64,000 nt of DNA from the NCBI RefSeq assembly GCF_001854325.1, contig NZ_CP017754.1, positions 2,232,001 through 2,296,000 of the forward strand, given 5' to 3'. A model generated the notes under the pieces. It was not told where the DNA came from and ran no database searches. It was given only the letters and a program-made list of their open reading frames with translations. This document shows positions 12,347 through 21,017 of the stretch, in pieces. The position numbers were made by a program, and so were the translations under genes. This stretch comes from Cupriavidus malaysiensis (GTDB lineage Bacteria > Pseudomonadota > Gammaproteobacteria > Burkholderiales > Burkholderiaceae). Position 1 is the stretch's first letter. Each line of letters begins with the position of its first letter.

Positions 12347-14227
12347 TCAGGGCAGGCCGACGGCCGGCTCGGCTTGTGCGATGCTGTCGCGCTGGCGCCA
12401 GGGAGGCGTTGCGCCGAGCGGCACCGCTGCCGGCTGTGCGAGCCCCGCGTTCAGCTCCAGCGCCTGGCGCTCGAACAGGCGCCGATAGAGGCCGTGCTCG
12501 CGCCGGATCAGCTCGTCATGGCTGCCTTCCTCGGCGATGCGGCCCTTGTCCATCACCAGCAGACGGTCCAGCGCGCGCACCGTCGACAGCCGGTGCGCCA
12601 CCACCAGCGTGGTGCGGCCCACCATCAGCCGTTCCATGGCCTGCTGGATCAGCACCTCGCTTTCGCTGTCCAGGCTGGAAGTGGCCTCGTCCAGGATCAG
12701 CACGGGCGCGTCGGCGAGAAAGGCGCGTGCCAGAGCCACGCGCTGGCGCTCGCCGCCGGACAGCTTGACGCCGCGCTCGCCCACCAGTGTGTCATACCCC
12801 TTGGGCAGGGCCTGGATGAACTCGTGCGCGTTGGCCAGGCGCGCCGCGCGCTCGATCTCGGCGCGGCTGGCACCGGGGCGGGCGTAGGCGATGTTCTCCG
12901 CCAGCGTGCGGTGGAACAGCACCGGCTCCTGCTGCACGATGGCGATCTGCGCGCGCAGCGAGGCCTGCTCGACCAGCGCGATGTCCTGGCCATCGATGGT
13001 GATGCGCCCGCCGTCGATGTCGTAGAGCCGCTGGATCAGCTTGACGAAGGTGGTCTTGCCCGAGCCGGAGTGGCCCACCAGGCCGATCCGTTCACCCGGG
13101 GCGATGCGCACCGAGAGCCCGGCGTAGAGCGGCTTCTCCAGCGCGCCGTAGCGGAAGGTCACCTGCTCGAAGCGGATCTCGCCGTCGCGGATGCGGATGG
13201 GGCCGGCGCCGCGGCGGTCTTCCACGCCGAGCGGCTGCGCTTCCAGCGCGACCAGTTCTTCCATGTCGTTGACGGAGCGCTGCAGGTTGCGGATATGCAT
13301 GCCGACGTCGCGCAGGTAGCCCTGCAGCATGAAGAACATGGTCAGGGCGAAGGTGATGTCGCCCACGCTGGCCTGCCCGCGCGCCCACAGCCACAATGCG
13401 GCGCCGAGGATGGCGGCCTGCATGGCCACCAGCATGGTGCCCTGCACGCCGCCGTTGATGGTGCCGCGCACCCAGGTGCGGCGCGTGCGCTGGCGCCATT
13501 TGGCGATCACGCGCGCCAGCCTGGCTTCTTCGCGCGTTTCGGCGCCGAAGGCCTTGACCACCGCGTTGCAGCCGACCGCATCGGCCAGGGCGCCGCCCAT
13601 GCGGGTGTCCCAGGCATTGCCGAGGCGCGCCGCCGGCGCGACGAAGCCGAGCGACAGCGCGACCGTGACAGCGATATAGAGCACGGAGCCCAGCCCGACC
13701 ACCGCGCCCATCATCGGCCAGCGGATGCCGAGCAGCACCGTGGCGCCGACCAGCATGGTGAGCGAGGGCAGCAGGGCGATCAGCAGGGTGTCGTTGAGCA
13801 GATCGAGCGCCCACATGCCGCGCGTGATCTTGCGCACGGTGGAACCCGCGAAGCTGTTGGCATGCCAGTCGGTGGAGAAGCGCTGCACGCGCTGGAAGGC
13901 ATTGGCGGCGATCTGGCTCATCATGCGCAGCGTCAGCACGATGATGTTCTGGAACACCGCCTGGCGCAGCAGCGTGCCGGCCACGCCGAGCGACACCAGC
14001 AGCGTGAAGGCGCCCAGCGCTGCCGGCCGGGCGGTGCCGGTGCCGGCGGCCAGCGCGTCGATCAGGCGCCCGGCGTAGAGCGGGGTCAGCACGTCGGCGC
14101 AGGCCGACAGCAGCGCCAGCAGCGCGATCAGCAGGATGCGCCAGGGCTGGCGGGCCCAATGGCGGAAGGTGAAGCGCAGGACGTCCTGGAAGGCCTGTCC
14201 CCGCAGGTCGAATTTCTTGCGAGCCAT
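12347..14227 (-). CDS. Exporter-type ABC transporter (fused permease and ATPase)
   Basis: A 626-residue half-transporter. The N-terminal membrane domain (about residues 25-310) has six hydrophobic segments, beginning ILLIALLALLSACADVLTPL. The ATPase follows with Walker A GHSGSGKTT (about 384), signature LSGGERQRVALARAF (about 488), Walker B VLILDEATSSLD (about 506) and a switch His in VVAHRLSTV. This is the MsbA/multidrug architecture, which works as a dimer in the inner membrane. The substrate cannot be read from sequence. A short C-terminal tail (about 590-626) is unconserved. A possible promoter (14496-14524) and a 17-codon ORF precede it on the same strand. Confidence 0.93.
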   Translation of the reverse strand: MARKKFDLRGQAFQDVLRFTFRHWARQPWRILLIALLALLSACADVLTPLYAGRLIDALAAGTGTARPAALGAFTLLVSLGVAGTLLRQAVFQNIIVLTLRMMSQIAANAFQRVQRFSTDWHANSFAGSTVRKITRGMWALDLLNDTLLIALLPSLTMLVGATVLLGIRWPMMGAVVGLGSVLYIAVTVALSLGFVAPAARLGNAWDTRMGGALADAVGCNAVVKAFGAETREEARLARVIAKWRQRTRRTWVRGTINGGVQGTMLVAMQAAILGAALWLWARGQASVGDITFALTMFFMLQGYLRDVGMHIRNLQRSVNDMEELVALEAQPLGVEDRRGAGPIRIRDGEIRFEQVTFRYGALEKPLYAGLSVRIAPGERIGLVGHSGSGKTTFVKLIQRLYDIDGGRITIDGQDIALVEQASLRAQIAIVQQEPVLFHRTLAENIAYARPGASRAEIERAARLANAHEFIQALPKGYDTLVGERGVKLSGGERQRVALARAFLADAPVLILDEATSSLDSESEVLIQQAMERLMVGRTTLVVAHRLSTVRALDRLLVMDKGRIAEEGSHDELIRREHGLYRRLFERQALELNAGLAQPAAVPLGATPPWRQRDSIAQAEPAVGLP

Positions 14228-14367
14228 TTGTGGTAGCCAGGCACGCGCGGCGCCTGGATCGTCGGACTAGGATGGAACGGAGACGGCCCGGCATGCCGCT
14301 GGGGCGGCGAGGGAAGGGCGGTCTGGAGCGGAGCGGTGCCGGCGGGCGGCGCCGCGTGGCCGGCGGC

Positions 14368-14421
14368 CTAGTGGCGCCGCGGGGTCACGCCTGGAAAGGC
14401 GCTGCACATGATGTCTGCCAT
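14368..14421 (-). CDS. Possible 17-residue leader ORF upstream of the ABC transporter gene
   Basis: An ATG at 14421 is preceded by GGGAGG at ideal spacing (6 bases), the strongest ribosome binding site in this region. The product would be MADIMCSAFPGVTPRRH, ending at 14368. It lies about 70 bases downstream of a predicted transcription start and 140 bases before the ABC transporter. It could be a regulatory leader peptide or a chance ORF. No similar peptide is recalled with certainty. Confidence 0.35.
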   Translation of the reverse strand: MADIMCSAFPGVTPRRH

Positions 14422-14495
14422 CGGACGCCTCCCTGGGTGAGTGAAGTGTGGGTCGGAACGCAAGACGCGCGACCATGCGCGCGTCTGGTGAATCG

Positions 14496-14524
14496 ATTCT
14501 ACCGCCGTGCCCGGCGCGCTGCAA
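14496..14524 (-). promoter_or_regulatory. Possible promoter of the leader ORF/ABC transporter
   Basis: On the minus strand, TTGCAG (14524-14519) and TAGAAT (14501-14496) are separated by 17 bases. The -10 matches 5 of 6 consensus bases, the -35 only 3 of 6. Confidence 0.4.
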
Positions 14525-14613
14525 GCTGGTGCATGGACACGGCCCGGTGCATCCTGCGGCCGTTGCCGCGGGGCGCTACACTGGCCGCCCCTGTCCCTTC
14601 CTTCCAGGCCGCC

Positions 14614-15246
14614 ATGTCCGCCATGATCGCCGGTACCGCCGGCTACCAAGACGAGTCCGAGGCGCTCGCGCAGCGTTTCGAGAGCGTCGCGTTCGAAGCG
14701 GTGCATCGCGAGGTGCTGCCGCTCTTTCCCGATCGCCCTTGCCGGGTCCTGGACATCGGTGCCGGTTCCGGACGCGACGCCGCCGCGCTGGCCGGGCGCG
14801 GGCATCGCGTGGTGGCGGTCGAGCCGACCGCCGGCCTGCGCGAGGAAGGCCGGCGCCGCCATGGCGCGCAGCCGATCGAGTGGGTCGACGACCATCTGCC
14901 GGCGCTCGCGCAGGTGCGCGCCGGCGGCACGCGTTTCGACCTGATCCTGTGCATCGCCGTGTGGATGCATCTCGACGGCGCCGAGCGCCCGCAGGCGATG
15001 GCGGCGGTGTCGGCGCTGCTGGCGCCCGGCGGGCTGCTGGTGCTGACACTGCGGCACGGACCGGTGCCGGCGGGGCGCCGCATGTTCCAGGTCGACGCCG
15101 ACGAGACGGTCGCGCTGGCGGCGGCCAACGGCCTGGCGCTGCGCCATCGCGGCGCGCGCGCGAGCCTGTTCCACGACAGCGTGCGCTGGAGCGTGCTGGC
15201 GTTCTCCCGCAGCCTGCCGGCGCCGTCTAGTCCCGCGCGCGGTTAG
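14614..15246 (+). CDS. Class I SAM-dependent methyltransferase
   Basis: A 210-residue methyltransferase. The SAM-binding glycine motif is VLDIGAGSGRDAAALA (about residues 45-60), followed by an acidic loop at the end of strand 2 (VVAVEPTAGL). Motif IV-like FDLILCIAVWMHLD follows near residue 110, and LLAPGGLLVLTLRHG matches motif VI. The start is placed at ATG 14614; an ATG 12 bases further in is also possible. The target molecule is unknown, since this fold methylates many substrates. It ends overlapping the convergent DUF6176 gene by 4 bases. Confidence 0.85.
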   Translation: MSAMIAGTAGYQDESEALAQRFESVAFEAVHREVLPLFPDRPCRVLDIGAGSGRDAAALAGRGHRVVAVEPTAGLREEGRRRHGAQPIEWVDDHLPALAQVRAGGTRFDLILCIAVWMHLDGAERPQAMAAVSALLAPGGLLVLTLRHGPVPAGRRMFQVDADETVALAAANGLALRHRGARASLFHDSVRWSVLAFSRSLPAPSSPARG

Positions 15247-15641
15247 CCGTCAGTGCGGGCGCGGGCAGTATCGGCTGGCCCCGCATCACCTTGCGGCGAG
15301 GGGCCGGCCTCGCACTGCAGGTCGACCAGCAGTTCCAGGCGGGTGAGCTGCGCCCAGGTGTCGCGCTTGAAGGCCCGATGGTAGTCGTCGATGGCGGCGG
15401 TGGACGCCTGTGCGGCCTGGCGGGCCTGCGCTTCGGAGGCGGCGCGCATGTAGTAGACGAGAAAATCGCCATCCGCGCTGGAGTCCAGGAAGACGGATTC
15501 GATCGAGACGCCCTCGGCCGCGAGCGTGCGCAGCGCTTCGGCACGGTGCTCGCGCAAATGGGCGGCCCATTCGCGTACGCGCGGCAGCGAGCCGGGTTTG
15601 AGCCGGATGCGGGCGCACATCGGCAGCATTGGCGTGGACAT
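15243..15641 (-). CDS. DUF6176-type small protein
   Basis: A 132-residue protein. The core (about residues 8-105) reads as one alpha/beta unit: CARIRLKPGSLPRVREWAAH, then EGVSIESVFLDSSADGDFLV and YYMRA. It resembles the DUF6176 family, small ferredoxin-fold-like proteins without a known function. The C-terminal 25 residues are unstructured. It lies 29 bases downstream of the DUF1330 gene on the same strand, so the two probably form an operon of two dimeric alpha/beta barrel-type proteins. Confidence 0.75.
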   Translation of the reverse strand: MSTPMLPMCARIRLKPGSLPRVREWAAHLREHRAEALRTLAAEGVSIESVFLDSSADGDFLVYYMRAASEAQARQAAQASTAAIDDYHRAFKRDTWAQLTRLELLVDLQCEAGPSPQGDAGPADTARARTDG

Positions 15642-15670
15642 GGCGGGTGCGGGGCCGATCTCTGCGCAGC

Positions 15671-15964
15671 TCAGCCGGGCAGGCCGTGCAGCAACAGCAC
15701 GATGGCATCGGCGCCGGCTTTGCGGTCCTTGGCGATCTCCAGGTACTCGGGTGACTCGGAGAAGCGGCGCGCGGCGGCCTCATCGGGAAACGACATCATG
15801 ACCACCTTGTCGCGCTCCCATTCGCCTTCCAGGCGCAGCGGATGTTCGTCGGCCACCAGCAGGCGCCCGTCGAAGCGGCGGAACACTTCCATGAAGCGCG
15901 CCTGGTAGCGGTCGTAGGCAGCGCGCTGGGTGAACGTTAGCTGGGCAAGCAGATAGACGGGCAT
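15671..15964 (-). CDS. DUF1330 family protein
   Basis: A 97-residue protein starting MPVYLLAQLTFTQRAAYDRY, with GGAG 7 bases before the ATG at 15964. The pattern of a YLLAQL strand, a YDRYQARF helix, FDGRLLVADEHPLRLEGEWE, then a VVMMSFPDEAAARRF strand-helix and SPEYLEIAKDRKAGADA is characteristic of DUF1330, a dimeric alpha/beta barrel family related to small monooxygenases. No substrate is known. It is divergent from the HxlR regulator, which may control it. Confidence 0.85.
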   Translation of the reverse strand: MPVYLLAQLTFTQRAAYDRYQARFMEVFRRFDGRLLVADEHPLRLEGEWERDKVVMMSFPDEAAARRFSESPEYLEIAKDRKAGADAIVLLLHGLPG

Positions 15965-16158
15965 GTGGACTCCGGGTCGCGGCACGTGGGGAGGCAGGCG
16001 CATGGGGAGGCCGGCGCCGGCTCGCAGCGATGTATGCGGGGTGCCGACGATGGTACTACGGAGTGCAGCCGGCTGCCCGTGGTCCGGTATTCCGCATCGC
16101 CGAAGGCGTTCTTTCCCGATCTCGAACGGAAAACGGGCTGGAACGGATGGGCATTGCG

Positions 16159-16188
16159 TTGCCCGCACCGCTTTGTCAGTTTTAAAAT
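16159..16188 (+). promoter_or_regulatory. Likely promoter of the HxlR regulator gene
   Basis: TTGCCC (16159-16164) and TAAAAT (16183-16188) are 18 bases apart, each close to consensus. The AT-rich -10 stands out from its GC-rich surroundings. It sits about 70 bases before the HxlR start codon, in the divergent region shared with the DUF1330 gene, a good place for autoregulation. Confidence 0.5.
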
Positions 16189-16258
16189 GCAACTAATGGC
16201 GCCGCGGCAGCCAGGCGCTGCTGCAACGACGACGAGTGAGAGGGAGGCAAGAGCAACG

Positions 16259-16711
16259 ATGGTCAAACGGACCAGCCACAAGGAAGCAGGCTGCCCGGTG
16301 GCGCGGCCGCTGGATGCGATCGGCGACTGGTGGTCGCTGCTGATCATCCGCGACGCCTTCGAGGGCCTGCGCCGTTTCGGCGAGTTCCAGCGCAGCCTGG
16401 GACTGGCCCGCAACATCCTGTCGGCGCGCCTGCGCAACCTGGTGGAGCACGGCATCCTGGCCACCGCGCCGGCATCCGATGGCAGCGCCTATCACGAGTA
16501 CCAGCTGACCGAGAAGGGGCGCGGCCTGTTCCCGGTGCTGGTGGCGCTGCGCCAGTGGGGCGAGGACTATTGCTTCGGCGCGGACCGGCCCGCGGTGCGC
16601 CTGCTCGACCGCGAGCACGCGCAGCCGGTACGGCACCTGGAATTGCGCGCGCAGGACGGGCGCCTGCTCGGGCCGGACGATACCGTGGTGGTGAAAGACG
16701 CGCCGGCCTGA
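16259..16711 (+). CDS. HxlR-family transcriptional regulator
   Basis: A 150-residue winged helix-turn-helix regulator. It starts MVKRTSHKEAGCPVARPLDA, with the near N-terminal Cys typical of the family (used for redox or electrophile sensing in some members, such as Bacillus YodB). The core GDWWSLLIIRDAFEGLRRFG and RNILSARLRNLVEHGIL is the diagnostic HxlR pattern. The ATG at 16259 has a good ribosome binding site (GGGAGG). The C-terminal third (about 110-150) is an extension beyond the minimal domain. Likely targets are itself and the divergent DUF1330/DUF6176 pair. Confidence 0.92.
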   Translation: MVKRTSHKEAGCPVARPLDAIGDWWSLLIIRDAFEGLRRFGEFQRSLGLARNILSARLRNLVEHGILATAPASDGSAYHEYQLTEKGRGLFPVLVALRQWGEDYCFGADRPAVRLLDREHAQPVRHLELRAQDGRLLGPDDTVVVKDAPA

Positions 16712-16749
16712 CGCGGCCGGGCGTTCCGGGGCCATCCGGCCCGCCGCTT

Positions 16750-18027
16750 TCAGCTCCGGCGCGCCAGCGGGCTGCGCAGGTAGACCAGCAGGGCCAGCGC
16801 GACCAGGATGCCGGCGCACAGGAAGATCGACGAGTAGATCCTGGCCACCGGCCAGTTGTCGTGGTGGCCGAAATCGGCGATCAGGCCGAAGGTCCAGGAC
16901 GCTACCGCGGAGCCGAGAAAGACGAAGGTATTGAGCAGGCCGAGCCCGCGCCCGCGCGCGGCGGGCGGGATCAGGCCCCGGCCTTGCGCCATCACCAGCG
17001 GATGCAGCATGCCGATGGTGGACAGCAGGGCCATCAGGCCGACTCCTGTCGCCACGCCGTGCGCCGGCCACAGCGTCAGCAGCGCCGCGCCCGCCAGCGA
17101 CAGGCAGGACCAGCCGGCGATGGTGGTCTTGAGCGAACTGCGCCACACCAGCACCGGCAGCACGAAGGCGGTCAGGAAGCCGCCGAGGCTGACCAGCGTC
17201 AGGGCCATGCCGCGGTGGCCTGCGTTCAGCTCGAACACATCGGCGAGGTAGGGCCCGCCCCAGGCATTGCGGAAGGTCGTGCCTGCCGCCATCGCCACGC
17301 ACATCGGGATCAGGGCCCATAGCGGGCGCAGGGCCAGCAGGCGCACGCTGTGCAGCAGCATCTCGCCCAGCGGCGCATGGCGCGCCTCGGCGTGCCCTTC
17401 ATCGTGGACGAAGCGCCAGACGCCGATACAGGCGGTCACCATGCCCAGCGCGGCGCAGGACATGGCCGCGCGCCAGCCGAACAGCTCCGCCGCCCAGCCG
17501 AGCGGCGCGGTCGCGCATAGCGCGCCGATCATGCCGGTGGCATTGGAGCGGCTGACGACCTTGGTGTACTGCGTTTCCGGCAACTGCTCGGAAGCGAAAT
17601 GCAGCAGCCCCATGAACACCGGCGCGCAGGCCAGGCCCAGGCCCGCCTGCGCGAGCATGGCGGTGCCGCCATTCGGCGCGGCCGCGAACAGCACCGCGGA
17701 CACGGCGCCCACGGCCAGCAGGCCGGCGGTCGGCCGGCCGACGCCATAGCGGTCGAAGGCGATGCCGATGGGGATCTGCGCCGCGGCGAAGGCCAGGAAG
17801 AAGCAGGAGGACAGCGTGCCGAAGCCGGCCGGCGACAGGCCGAAGTCGTGCTGCAGCTCGGGCGCCATCACCGCCAGGCAGCTACGGTAGAACTGGCTGA
17901 GCGAGAAGGCGAAGGTCAGCAGGGCGATGCCGCGCGCGGCGCGCGGATCGTGCGCACGGTCAGCGGCCACGGCGGTCTCCGGTGCGGCAGGTGGTGCCGG
18001 CGGACGCAGGGTCGCGGCGCCGGCCAC
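16750..18027 (-). CDS. Major facilitator superfamily transporter
   Basis: A 425-residue inner-membrane transporter with 12 hydrophobic segments and a central loop near residue 215 (FVHDEGHAEARHAPLG). The first segment contains the stretch FSLSQFYRSCLAVMAPELQ, and the loop 2-3 motif resembles the MFS signature (GIAFDRYGVGRPTAGLLAVG). The start is GTG at 18027; the first 35 residues are an Ala/Pro-rich cytoplasmic tail, so a start further inside is possible. Substrate unknown. It converges with the HxlR gene, with 38 bases between stops. Confidence 0.9.
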   Translation of the reverse strand: MAGAATLRPPAPPAAPETAVAADRAHDPRAARGIALLTFAFSLSQFYRSCLAVMAPELQHDFGLSPAGFGTLSSCFFLAFAAAQIPIGIAFDRYGVGRPTAGLLAVGAVSAVLFAAAPNGGTAMLAQAGLGLACAPVFMGLLHFASEQLPETQYTKVVSRSNATGMIGALCATAPLGWAAELFGWRAAMSCAALGMVTACIGVWRFVHDEGHAEARHAPLGEMLLHSVRLLALRPLWALIPMCVAMAAGTTFRNAWGGPYLADVFELNAGHRGMALTLVSLGGFLTAFVLPVLVWRSSLKTTIAGWSCLSLAGAALLTLWPAHGVATGVGLMALLSTIGMLHPLVMAQGRGLIPPAARGRGLGLLNTFVFLGSAVASWTFGLIADFGHHDNWPVARIYSSIFLCAGILVALALLVYLRSPLARRS

Positions 18028-18261
18028 GGTAGGCAGGGCAAGTCATCGTCACGATGGGGGATTCCGGCCCGCAGCGCCGCGCCCGGTTCGCGGGCGCAGG
18101 GATTGGCGGGGCCACGGGGAGGGGTGGCTCGATTCGTTGTTCAGTCAAGTAATCCGCCATTCTACGCGCGCTTGGCTGCGCTGGGCGGCTCTAGTGCTTC
18201 GCCATTGCCTTAGCGCAGCTTCCAGGCCGGGGAAGGCGGCCCTGGAGGTGCAGGCCAGCGC

Positions 18262-20841
18262 TCAGAACAGCGTGAGCTGGCGGCTGACCACCTTGTCGAA
18301 GCTGTCTCCGGCGAACGGCAGGATGGCGTCCGCCACCGGCTGCAGCTGCCGCGTCAGGTAGTGCTCGTAATCGATGGCGGCACGGCGCAGTTCGAGCGGC
18401 TCGGGGCCGGCCAGGGTCATCACATAGCTGATCCAGCCGCCGCCCTGGTACTGCGGCGGCCGCCCCAGGCGGCGGTGGTGCTCGTCGGCGAGGCGGGCGG
18501 CGCGCACGTGCGGCGGCACGTTGCGCTGGTAGTCGTCGAGCTGGCGGCGCAGCCGCTTGCGGTAGACGAGCTGGTCGTCGAACTCGCCGGCCAGCGTGCG
18601 CCGCACGTAGTCGCGCACGTAGTCGCGGTAAGGCTCGCGGCGGAAGATGCGCCGGTAGAGCTCCTGCTGGAAGGCCTGTGCCAGTGGCGACCAGTCGGTG
18701 CGCACGGTCTCCAGGCCTTTGAACACGAGCTCCTCGCTGCCGTCGGCGCGCTGCACCAGGCCAGCGTAACGCTTCTTGCTGCCCAGCTCGGCGCCGCGCA
18801 CGGTCGGCATCAGGAAGCGCCGGTAATGGATCTCGAACTGCAGCTCGAGGGCGCTCTCGAGCCCGAAGGCCTGCGCCAGGTGCTCGCGCCACCATTGATT
18901 GACGTGGGCCACCAGCGCATGGCCGATGCGCGCCGCTTCTTCTTCGCCGTGCTCGCGCTTGAGCCAGACGAAGGTGGAATCCGTATCCCCGTAGATCACG
19001 GCGTAGCCTTGTGCCTCCACCAGGGCCCGCGTCTGCCGCATGATCTCGTGGCCGCGCATGGTGATGGAGGAAGCCAGGCGCGGATCGAAGAAGCGGCAGC
19101 CGGTGGAGCCGAGCACGCCGTAGAACGAGTTCATGATGATCTTCAGCGCCTGCGACAGGGGCTGGTTGCGCTCGCGCTTGGCCGCCTCGCGCCCCTGCCA
19201 GATGTGGGCGACGATGGCGGGCAGGCAATGCCTGTCGCGCGAGAAGCGCGCGCCGAGGAAGCCGGGGACGGTCGTTGCCGGCCCGGGCCCGCCCGTACCC
19301 GATGGTCCGCCGGTACCATGCGCCGCCGCCGCAGCGCCAGGCTCGTCGCCCTCGTCGCCCTCGTCGCCCTCGTCGTTCACACTGTTCCCGCCGTCCCCGG
19401 CCGCGCCGGCTTCGTGCATGCCCTCGACCAGGCCCACCGGATCGATCAGGAAGGTACGGATGATGGAGGGGTACAGGCTCTTGTAGTCGAGCACCAGCAC
19501 CGAGTCATACAGGCCGGGGCGCGAATCCATGACGAAGCCGCCGGGGCTGGCCGCGGCGGGCAGTTCGCCGAGGTTGGGGGCGACGTAGCCGAGCCGGTGC
19601 ATGCGCGGCAGGTAGAGGTGGGTGAAGGCCGCCACCGAGCCCCCGCTGCGGTCCGCCGCGAGGCCGGTCATGGTGGCGCGCTCGAGCAGGAAGGTCAGCA
19701 GCTCCGTCTTGTCGAAGATGCGCGTGACCAGCTCGCAGTCCTTCAGGTTGTAGCGGGCCAGCGCCGGCTTGTCCTCGGCGAACATGCGGTCGATGGCATC
19801 CATGCGATCGTAGGGCGTGTCGATCGCCTTGCCCTCGCCGAGCAGCGCCTGCGCGACGAACTCCAGGCTGAACGAGGCGAAGTTCCAGGTGGCCGAGCGC
19901 AGCGCCTCGATGCCGTCGATCAGCAGGCGGCCGGCCGCGCTGGCGAACAGGTGCCCGTTGCCGAGGCGGTGCTCGCGCCATTCCAGCGTGCTGCCGTCGC
20001 GGCCGAGGCGCAGTGGCACGCGGTGGCGCTCGGCCTGGGCATGCAGCACGCGCAGGTCGAACTGGATCAGGTTCCAGCCGAGGATGGCATCGGGGTCGTG
20101 GCGCGCGAACCACTGGTTGAGCCGCGTCAGCATGGCGGCGCGGTCGGGGCAGTAGGCCAGGTCGAAGCCGCACTCGCCTTGCCCGCCTCGCTCACCGCCA
20201 TCGGCCGCGTCGTCCCGCCCGGCGGCGGGCGCCGTATCGGCGGCCGCGTCAGCCGCGGGCGGCTCGCCGAGCATGAAGACCTGGCGCTGGCCGCAGCCGT
20301 GCAGGGCGATCGAGTACAGCTCGCCATCCATGCTGGTCTCGATATCGAGCGATACGCAGCGCAGGCGGGGGCGGTAGTCGGGGGCCGGCTTGAGCACCGC
20401 GTCGCGCAGCAGGGCGCCGCCGTCGGCGTCGCTACGGCTGTCGCTATGGCTGCCGCTGAACCAGACCGGCGCGGTGATGAAGCGCTCCATCAGGTAGCGC
20501 TCGGGCGGACGGATATCCGCTTCGTAGACGTCGACCCCGTGCTCCCGCAGCAGCCTCTCCAGCCGCATCAGCTGGTTGTGCTGCGGGCAATAGAGCCCGT
20601 GCACCGGACGGCGGCGGAAGTCGCGCAGCGGCAGCGGGCGCAGTTCGGCCTGCGGCTCGCCGCGCAGCAAGGCGGCGGCGTGCTCGGCCTGCTCGGCGGG
20701 AATGAAGGCGACCGAGGGCTGCGGCGGCAGCCTGACCTGGCGCGGGCCCGCGTCGGTGGCCAGCCAGAACTCGACCGCCGTGCCGGCCGGCGTGTCATGC
20801 CAGTGCCGCGTGAGAATGAAGCCCGGTTGTGGGGAAAGCAA
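18262..20841 (-). CDS. polB: DNA polymerase II (family B)
   Basis: An 859-residue repair polymerase with proofreading. The N-terminus [11 protein letters not shown] matches E. coli Pol II almost exactly, which fixes the start at TTG 20841 despite the rare codon. Exonuclease motifs are [17 protein letters not shown] and YNLKDCELV. Polymerase motifs are [26 protein letters not shown] and YGDTDSTFV. All catalytic aspartates are present. Compared with E. coli Pol II (783 residues) it has two low-complexity insertions: an Ala/Asp/Gly-rich one near residue 190, and an acidic, Gly-rich one with three GDE repeats between motif A and the region FSRDRHCLP. No CTGT-N8-ACAG LexA box was found upstream. 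Confidence 0.96.
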   Translation of the reverse strand: MLSPQPGFILTRHWHDTPAGTAVEFWLATDAGPRQVRLPPQPSVAFIPAEQAEHAAALLRGEPQAELRPLPLRDFRRRPVHGLYCPQHNQLMRLERLLREHGVDVYEADIRPPERYLMERFITAPVWFSGSHSDSRSDADGGALLRDAVLKPAPDYRPRLRCVSLDIETSMDGELYSIALHGCGQRQVFMLGEPPAADAAADTAPAAGRDDAADGGERGGQGECGFDLAYCPDRAAMLTRLNQWFARHDPDAILGWNLIQFDLRVLHAQAERHRVPLRLGRDGSTLEWREHRLGNGHLFASAAGRLLIDGIEALRSATWNFASFSLEFVAQALLGEGKAIDTPYDRMDAIDRMFAEDKPALARYNLKDCELVTRIFDKTELLTFLLERATMTGLAADRSGGSVAAFTHLYLPRMHRLGYVAPNLGELPAAASPGGFVMDSRPGLYDSVLVLDYKSLYPSIIRTFLIDPVGLVEGMHEAGAAGDGGNSVNDEGDEGDEGDEPGAAAAAHGTGGPSGTGGPGPATTVPGFLGARFSRDRHCLPAIVAHIWQGREAAKRERNQPLSQALKIIMNSFYGVLGSTGCRFFDPRLASSITMRGHEIMRQTRALVEAQGYAVIYGDTDSTFVWLKREHGEEEAARIGHALVAHVNQWWREHLAQAFGLESALELQFEIHYRRFLMPTVRGAELGSKKRYAGLVQRADGSEELVFKGLETVRTDWSPLAQAFQQELYRRIFRREPYRDYVRDYVRRTLAGEFDDQLVYRKRLRRQLDDYQRNVPPHVRAARLADEHHRRLGRPPQYQGGGWISYVMTLAGPEPLELRRAAIDYEHYLTRQLQPVADAILPFAGDSFDKVVSRQLTLF
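19342..19375. repeat. 9-base tandem repeat inside polB
   Basis: The unit ctcgtcgcc occurs three times in full and once in part (ctcgtcg). It encodes the repeated Gly-Asp-Glu of the acidic insertion on the minus strand. Repeats of this kind change copy number by slippage without shifting the frame. Confidence 0.8.
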
Positions 20842-20933
20842 GACGCAGAGGGGAAAGCGGATCCAGTGCGGATTCTAGCGCCTGCCGGCCCGGTGCGCCG
20901 CCCTGCAATGTGGCGGGACGGGCCCGGTGCTGC

Positions 20934-20963
20934 GGGCTCCTGACAGCACGGTGTCAGGAGCCC
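20934..20963 (-). terminator. Strong hairpin downstream of the RluF-like gene
   Basis: A 12-base perfect stem, GGGCTCCTGACA with TGTCAGGAGCCC, around a 6-base loop lies about 55 bases after the RluF-like stop. There is no T-run on the minus-strand side, so termination efficiency is uncertain. It separates this operon from polB. Confidence 0.55.
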
Positions 20964-21017
20964 GTGGTGCCCCGGCGCGCGCCGCGACGGTCGCGCGGCG
21001 GAGGGCGGGCGGCAGCC

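Larger units (their letters stand above)
14228..14613. other. Intergenic region with long leader of the ABC transporter gene
   Basis: The 386 bases between the divergent ABC transporter and methyltransferase genes contain, on the minus strand, a possible promoter, a 17-codon ORF with a strong ribosome binding site, and a GC-rich stretch with several short hairpins (for example CCAGGC pairing with GCCTGG at 14238-14259). Confidence 0.5.

Noticed and set aside
11759..14236. An 825-codon plus-strand frame across the ABC transporter
   Set aside because: The minus-strand ABC protein carries Walker A, signature and Walker B. The plus frame is a composition artefact rich in His, Gln, Ala and Asp.
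16178..16194. AGTT...AACT repeat at the HxlR promoter as an operator
   Set aside because: The arms are only four bases, too short to separate from chance in an AT-rich promoter.
18222..18247. Terminator after polB
   Set aside because: CCAGGCCG and CGGCCCTGG pair only with a bulge and no T-run follows. The evidence is too weak to list.
20842..21017. LexA/SOS box upstream of polB
   Set aside because: No CTGT-N8-ACAG match was found in the region before the TTG start, so SOS control cannot be claimed.
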